Of a DNA stretch of 7,740 nucleotides, positions 6,177 to 7,740 are shown one piece after another. A program made the translations under genes and the position numbers. Each line of letters opens with the position of its first letter. The stretch's first letter is position 1. This DNA is from an uncultured Eubacteriales bacterium (GTDB lineage: Bacteria > Bacillota > Clostridia > Oscillospirales > Oscillospiraceae): NCBI GenBank assembly GCA_902475435.1, contig CABRZL010000091.1:1-7740 (forward strand), written 5' to 3'. The notes beneath the pieces were generated by a model. It searched no databases and had not been told where the DNA came from. It saw nothing but the letters and a program-made list of their open reading frames with translations.

Positions 6177-7740
6177 TCAAGTCATTTGGATTCTTTCGAT
6201 TACGGCTTCATGGAGCCACGTCATGTTTTGAATCTCCAAAAGGTTGAGTGTTCCATATTTCTCCAGTATCATGTTGCGGTTGACATCATATAGCGGGCCT
6301 TCAAACGGATGGACCTTTCCGGTTTGGACCAAATCCTTAAAAATATTCAAAAGCCGGATTGCATTGTGCCCCATAAAAGAATCCACCCCGAGCACATCCA
6401 GCAGTCCCGTATTCAATCCCCAGCCAAAGTGGATCGCGCTGTCCATACCGCTTCTGCTGATGTCCAAAATAGAATTTTTGGTTTTGAAGCTGTCCCCTAC
6501 CATCTGATTGTAGAGCACGGACCAGTCTATCGCTGCTGCACCGATGGATTCGCTGGGACAACCGCTGTGTGTCTGTAACAGGTAGAGCTGCGCATATACA
6601 CCAGGAAATCCCTTCCTCACCTGCGGCGTATTCATTTGATGCATGCACAGCGCAATGTCCACGCCCTTCTGCGCCAATAAGTATCGTGCCTCTGCATGAT
6701 CCTGCTCTGTTGTCGCAGAACGGTACATATCAATATTGACAACGTGGGCCGTCGGATTTACAAGCTGTGCCCCCACTGCAAATGCATTCACATCGCTTGT
6801 GGCATCCTGCTGAAATATTGCAGCCGACATAAATCCGATTTTCCCTGTTCTTGTCATAGAACCCGCCATAACGCCGCAAAGGAAGGAAGCTTCATAAAAC
6901 TTTCCAAAATAAGTGATCATGTTCTTTTTCGGCTGCGCACGGTCACAGTTCAGAATTGCCCGATCCGGAAATTCCAACGACAATCGAAGCGCGCCAGCGG
7001 ACATACTGGGACTTGTAGCAAACAGGATATCCGGCTCCTCATCCATCAGGTCACGCAATGGACCGTATGCGTTTTCCCCACTGGGTACAGAATATTTTGT
7101 AATCACCGTTATCTTGTCTCCCATGGTACGCTCCAACCTCCGACGCGCCACATCGTGCGTATACGTCCAAAGGGAGGTTTCGGGCGTGGCTTCAAATGCA
7201 AACGCCACTTTCAGCTTGCGCGGCCGTCGGGAGAAAAAGGATAGCGGCGTTTTTTCAGAGTCATATTTCATCTCCACAGTGTTAACTGTGTTGGGATCCT
7301 TGACGGAAATCAATTTAAACTGGGCTTCACAGCTTTTGACCTGTTCCCGGATTTCTGAAAGCGTTCTCCCCGGTTGAAAACCGTAAATGTTGAGATATTC
7401 CAGAAAGGCATCTCCCGAGGTAATTGGTAAAGAACTAAAACCAGCTTCACGGTAACACATCCGAAACGCCTTGAAGGAGGAATTGATCAGATCCGCAGTC
7501 GAGCTCTTCTCCTCCGGATGTTCTGTCTGCCATGCCTGCACCAGATGAACCAGCCGCGTAAAACTGCCACAATATGAAAACCACAGATTATCAAAGGTCG
7601 CTCTGCGGTCAAAATCCAGAAATTCATAATAAATGGAAACCAATTTATTATTTTCATCCCGTTTTGGAATCAGCCGGGTCACTTTTGCCTCGATTGAAAC
7701 GGCACCAAAATATTTCAGTACGCTGACGCGCTTGTTCCCT
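6177..7740 (-). CDS. BMP/Med-family substrate-binding-fold protein with extra N-terminal region; 5' end beyond window
   Basis: At least 520 codons are visible. The C-terminal two thirds, from about residue 175 of the visible part (KLKVAFAFEATPE), is a BMP/Med-type periplasmic-binding fold, the group that binds purine nucleosides and related ligands. Typical landmarks are EEPDILFATSPSMSAGALRL, FYEASFLCGVMAGSMTRTGK, IGFMSA, and NAFAVGAQLVNPTAHV. The N-terminal part is not a signal peptide. It holds GNKRVSVLKYFGAVSI at the window edge, then LIPKRD and YYEFLDF. From memory of the family, long cytosolic-looking BMP homologues in Firmicutes carry this EGNKRV-type segment after a further 100 or more residues, so the true start lies outside. 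A GTG at 7682 has GAGG 5 nt upstream, but the frame stays open and conserved-looking beyond it, so I reject it as the start. The AEC gene follows downstream. Role proposed: ligand sensing or binding; ligand unknown. Confidence 0.86.
   Translation of the reverse strand, partial: GNKRVSVLKYFGAVSIEAKVTRLIPKRDENNKLVSIYYEFLDFDRRATFDNLWFSYCGSFTRLVHLVQAWQTEHPEEKSSTADLINSSFKAFRMCYREAGFSSLPITSGDAFLEYLNIYGFQPGRTLSEIREQVKSCEAQFKLISVKDPNTVNTVEMKYDSEKTPLSFFSRRPRKLKVAFAFEATPETSLWTYTHDVARRRLERTMGDKITVITKYSVPSGENAYGPLRDLMDEEPDILFATSPSMSAGALRLSLEFPDRAILNCDRAQPKKNMITYFGKFYEASFLCGVMAGSMTRTGKIGFMSAAIFQQDATSDVNAFAVGAQLVNPTAHVVNIDMYRSATTEQDHAEARYLLAQKGVDIALCMHQMNTPQVRKGFPGVYAQLYLLQTHSGCPSESIGAAAIDWSVLYNQMVGDSFKTKNSILDISRSGMDSAIHFGWGLNTGLLDVLGVDSFMGHNAIRLLNIFKDLVQTGKVHPFEGPLYDVNRNMILEKYGTLNLLEIQNMTWLHEAVIERIQMT

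Overview
The window looks like chromosome from a low-to-mid GC Firmicute, most likely a gut-type member of Clostridia (Oscillospiraceae/Lachnospiraceae style). The signs are strong AGGAGG-type ribosome binding sites, one TTG start, consensus sigma-A promoters, lipoproteins with long Ser/Glu/Pro-rich linkers, and protein families typical of that class. This assignment is inference from style, not a database match. Every supported gene lies on the minus strand, so the region is read from right to left.

Right part (7740 to 5106): a 5'-truncated gene for a BMP/Med-type periplasmic-binding-fold protein with an extra N-terminal region. It is followed after 67 nt by an AEC (auxin efflux carrier) family permease. 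A GC-rich hairpin sits between the two, and a strong stem-loop terminator closes the unit.

Middle (about 5105 to 2115): a non-coding stretch of about 300 nt carrying several small inverted repeats, then a well-formed promoter (TTGACA, 17 nt, TATAGT). The promoter drives a three-gene operon: a Crp/Fnr-family regulator, a NitT/TauT-type substrate-binding lipoprotein, and an SsuC/TauC-type ABC permease whose start overlaps the lipoprotein gene. The operon ends at a 15-bp perfect stem-loop. No ATPase gene for this transporter is present, so the pair must borrow one or use one encoded elsewhere.

Left part (about 2063 to 1): a single-gene unit for a large LplA-like extracellular solute-binding lipoprotein, started at TTG behind a strong ribosome binding site. 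Three short palindromes lie upstream and a clear terminator lies downstream. It too has no permease or ATPase partner nearby. Beyond its terminator a perfect-consensus sigma-A promoter (TTGACA, 17 nt, TATAAT) drives a tRNA-Thr(GGT) gene that runs off the left edge.

The theme is small-molecule sensing and uptake: three ligand-binding proteins, two permeases and one one-component regulator. None of the substrates can be named from sequence. I found no convincing new defence, mobile or CRISPR system. The points most worth a second look are the Crp/Fnr-led ATPase-less transporter operon, the BMP-fold protein paired with an AEC carrier, and the structured intergenic stretch at about 4960-5100.
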